Source: Orbilia blumenaviensis (Eukaryota; Ascomycota; Orbiliomycetes; Orbiliales; Orbiliaceae). Taken from it: a DNA stretch of 64,000 nt. Positions 61,314 to 64,000 of the stretch are shown here, piece by piece. Below the pieces are notes generated by a model that ran no database searches, was not told the origin of the DNA, and saw only the letters and a list, made by a program, of their open reading frames with translations. How positions within the stretch are numbered: position 1 is the stretch's first letter; each line of letters begins with the position of its first letter. The position numbers and the translations under genes are program-made. The stretch lies in NCBI GenBank assembly GCA_036872755.1, contig JAVHNS010000003.1, positions 2,666,001 to 2,730,000 of the forward strand, read 5' to 3'.

Positions 61314-63344
61314 TTACCAGACATAGGGGATGAAAAGATACGGGCATCGTCTGCCGTATTCAATCCAATCCTGTATCACCAAATATGTCAGTATACCAAG
61401 AAAGTCCATATGCTAGATTGGTAATGCACCCACCTCTCCGTATTTGGCCTTGCATCTCTGAATGTCACGAGTGGCTCGGTGGATGTTCACGCAGCTACAT
61501 GGATTTTATTAGCAATGCACACGAAACTTCAAGACGAGTGAGAACTTACACAAAGAACACGGGGAAGAAATACGGGAATGGCGACGAGAATCCAGTATTG
61601 AAACCCCAGCAAAGCGCCATGATAATATCAACGGTATAGTGGATCTTGCGAGCCCAAGAGTCTACAGAATAGTCATTAGCGGCGGAATGAAGCCAAAGGG
61701 AGGACTGTGTTGAGACATACACCATCCGCTAGTCAAGAGAGTGCCTCCGTTCTTGCACTTGATGAAAGTTGGGTTTTCAATGTATCTCCATGGGAGGGCT
61801 GGGAAACGCTTATAGTCGACAAAGGTTCCGGCTTGTTGCCTGCGGAAGTTGTTCTTTTGGCTGTTGCAAGTATCCCAAACATAGTAAGCGCAGATGAGGG
61901 TAACAAAAAGGGTAGCCTGGAATCCAGTTGACCAGCTATATTGGGCAGGGTCGTGCTTGGCCAACCAAAGAGTGCAGTGGTGATACGTGAATGGAACACC
62001 AGCCATGTTCCAGAAGATCAGCATAAAGCCCCATTTTTCATAGAACATATCCCTAAATTCCGCTCCGTAAGCCAGTGAACATCTAAAAATATGGGACGAA
62101 ACTTCTTACCAAGTGGTGACAATGCACTCCTCGCCTTTACCGCATGCATTGGTATACAAGAAGTGGGCAAGGAGGATGAACCAGACCTGGGGGCTAACAT
62201 AACCATAGACTTGGTACTGCTTGACAGCCGTGCTAGCGGTAGTCAAGAACAAGAAGAACCATGGCAAACGGACCTCGAAAAACATCTTCATATCGATGAT
62301 TCCAATCCTTGGGTTCAGCTCGGCGCCCATGAAGAAATCGTACAAAAACGATCCGGTCATACGATGCTGAGCACCTCTAGCGTGAGCCGAAACATAGGCT
62401 CCAATGGAAACAAGGAAACCGGATATAATGGCAACAGACATGATAGGACCGATTTCCTCGATAAAGGTTTGCAGGGGGAAGATATCGAAGTAATGAAGGA
62501 AGGCGAAGCTCCCACAAGTAAACCAGAAAGTGAGATAGGCATTGCAAAAGTAGGTCAATCGCTTGCCTCCAAGAGAAGGAACAGCGTTTCCCTGGGCGTA
62601 GACACCCGGCAAAGCAACGTAGAGGAAACCTTGAACGATCAAGAAGACCCAGTAGATAGCGAAGGCCTTGGCGCTTGGATAAGCACCCTGTGAGACAGAT
62701 ACATATATTAGCATGGGTGGTATTGCTTGTATAGGTGAAATTGCTATTAGTACGCACCTCCTTGACAAGCTCGAACATGTGTTTGACAAAGTCAACGAGC
62801 GATTGCCCCTTCTCTGGGGTTGGGAATTTCCCATCATAGTATTCCTGGCCGATCCACATATACCACATGAGGAGAGGGAAACCAATCATCATAGCTGTAA
62901 CACCTGGAGCACCACCGAAATCGACGTGATCGGTGCTATCATCACTGTGGGCATGAACGGCCTCAACGCTACCAGCTGCCTTCATATCAAAACTCGTTGA
63001 AGGGATTGGAGTGATACGGTCGTTGATTCCTGGCGCGACATCGCTAATATCCTCGACGGCTTCGTTATGGTGCCAATGGCCACCAGCTGGCCCAGACGGC
63101 TTCTCGTAAGATTCATCGCTATCATAAATCTTCTTGATTCTCTTTACAGGCGACATTGAGCGCTTGCGAGCAGGGGTCGGCACAAAGCCTGGTTTCTCAG
63201 GCCGTCTATACCACTCTCAGTCAATCTGATCACATTATTGCGCACGCAGGAATCAATCACGCGAGACGAGCTGGGGGTGTGGGTATGCGTGTTTCCGTAC
63301 CGTGGTGTATTGCCCGTCTGCGAGCGAGTAACCCGTGAAGACAT
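61314..63344 (-). CDS. ERG4: Delta(24(24-1))-sterol reductase Erg4
   Basis: Exons on the minus strand: 63344-63301, 63205-62758, 62687-62110, 62052-61721, 61661-61550, 61494-61434 and 61370-61314, giving 543 residues. It is the last step of ergosterol synthesis, NADPH reduction of the C24(28) side-chain double bond in the ER membrane. The N-terminus is polar and basic ([27 protein letters not shown]). Multiple membrane helices follow from about residue 110. Family blocks are [70 protein letters not shown] and the ending [10 protein letters not shown]. The [10 protein letters not shown] and AELNPR signature fits Erg4 better than the C-14 reductase Erg24. All introns are 55-95 nt. The first exon is 44 nt. 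Confidence 0.93.
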
Positions 63345-64000
63345 TTTCGGCTAAGGATAAGTTTGCCGGGGCTATGGGAGCCGACAATGCGCCAGAGATA
63401 GAAGAAAGAAAAAAATGAATGAGTGGTGCAAAAGTCAAATCTTGAAGTTGAGAGGAAAGCCACCTTTCACTTCCGAGAAGGAAAAAAAGATGGAGAAGAA
63501 GAGGAGAGAAAAGAGGATGGATTAGCCAGCCGGTGCTATGATTATTTACCAGGGTGGACAGCTCTCAGCGCAGTTAAGGGGGCATTCCTCGGCGCCGTGG
63601 TCTGCGCGGAAATTATCACAAAACAAAAACAAGCGAAGCTCAGGACAAGGGTTTTCGGACGAGACAGGCTGTTCGGGATCCGAACATGGGGAATGGCGGC
63701 TCCGCTGATTGGCCAGCCCGCAAAAGGTTAATAATACTGTTCACGATCATTGTAATCATAGCCATGGCGATATATATCGATAAGAATGAAAGAATAGAGA
63801 AGGACATTGACGGCGCAGTGTCGTAGAAGTTATAGAATTCAGAATCCAAAGAAGTGCAGGGTATCTCGATGTACAGTAACAGGAGTTGAGAGGGTATCAG
63901 CAATACAAGGAAAATGTTTGTATGATACTTGCGTATTTTTGCTCTAATATGTAAGTAACCAGGGTCCAAGTCCACTGGCGGAAGGCGTCACAATACGATC
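63345..64000. other. ERG4 upstream region, no gene called
   Basis: Purine-rich leader and promoter sequence (GAAGGAAAAAAAGATGGAGA and similar). A minus-strand open frame at 63640-63975 with hydrophobic stretches has no ATG at its listed start and runs toward the window edge; it is probably spurious. Confidence 0.45.

Noticed and set aside
63640..63975. Minus-strand frame with hydrophobic stretches at the window end
   Set aside because: It starts on a non-ATG codon, lies in the ERG4 upstream region and resembles no protein I know; the window ends before it could be tested.

Overview
The window reads as nuclear DNA of a filamentous ascomycete (Pezizomycotina). The genes carry short introns of about 55-140 nt with GTAAGT/GTACGT-type donors and pyrimidine-rich TAG/CAG acceptors. 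The conserved proteins (histones H2A/H2B, GAPDH, a PHO80/PREG-type cyclin, Erg4, a Vid28/ARMC8 homologue) are of filamentous-fungal type. A Leotiomycete is my best guess for the class, but that is inference only.

Layout. Positions 1 to about 12,730 form an extremely AT-rich block with no credible gene. It looks like a RIP-degraded repeat isochore with a few GC islands, and it holds a 2.3 kb structure with 350-bp inverted arms (7430-9730), a more decayed relative of those arms (about 1629-2347) and a recurring CCGACTGC motif. The block ends sharply near 12.7 kb. The first gene beyond it encodes a predicted secreted threonine-rich protein (13899-16062). Next come a weak orphan gene model (17054-18064), a four-helix membrane protein (18808-19494) and a 481-residue protein whose C-terminus resembles a histone H2A fold (20137-21582). 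About 6.3 kb with no convincing gene follows.

From 27.9 kb onward the sequence is a conserved housekeeping region: a divergent H2A/H2B pair, a Nudix hydrolase, eIF3e, an Osh4/Kes1 oxysterol-binding protein (11 exons, one probably bounded by a GC-AG intron), cytochrome c oxidase subunit V, GAPDH, a Sae2/CtIP-like DNA-repair factor divergent from an F-box/WD protein, a Vid28/ARMC8 subunit of the GID ubiquitin ligase, a PHO80-type cyclin, a ketosamine-3-kinase-like protein and Erg4 sterol reductase. These are unrelated housekeeping functions and do not form a cluster. Two divergent pairs (H2A/H2B and Sae2/F-box) probably share promoters.

Intergenic DNA is rich in microsatellites and in a recurrent short palindromic motif (CTACCTAGGTAG / ACTTAAGT). 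All exon structures were derived by hand from splice signals, reading-frame continuity and family conservation. I saw no tRNA, rRNA, CRISPR or intact transposase gene. No single undescribed system stands out. The best candidates for novelty are the H2A-fold protein, the Thr-rich secreted protein at the isochore edge, and the inverted-arm repeat family.
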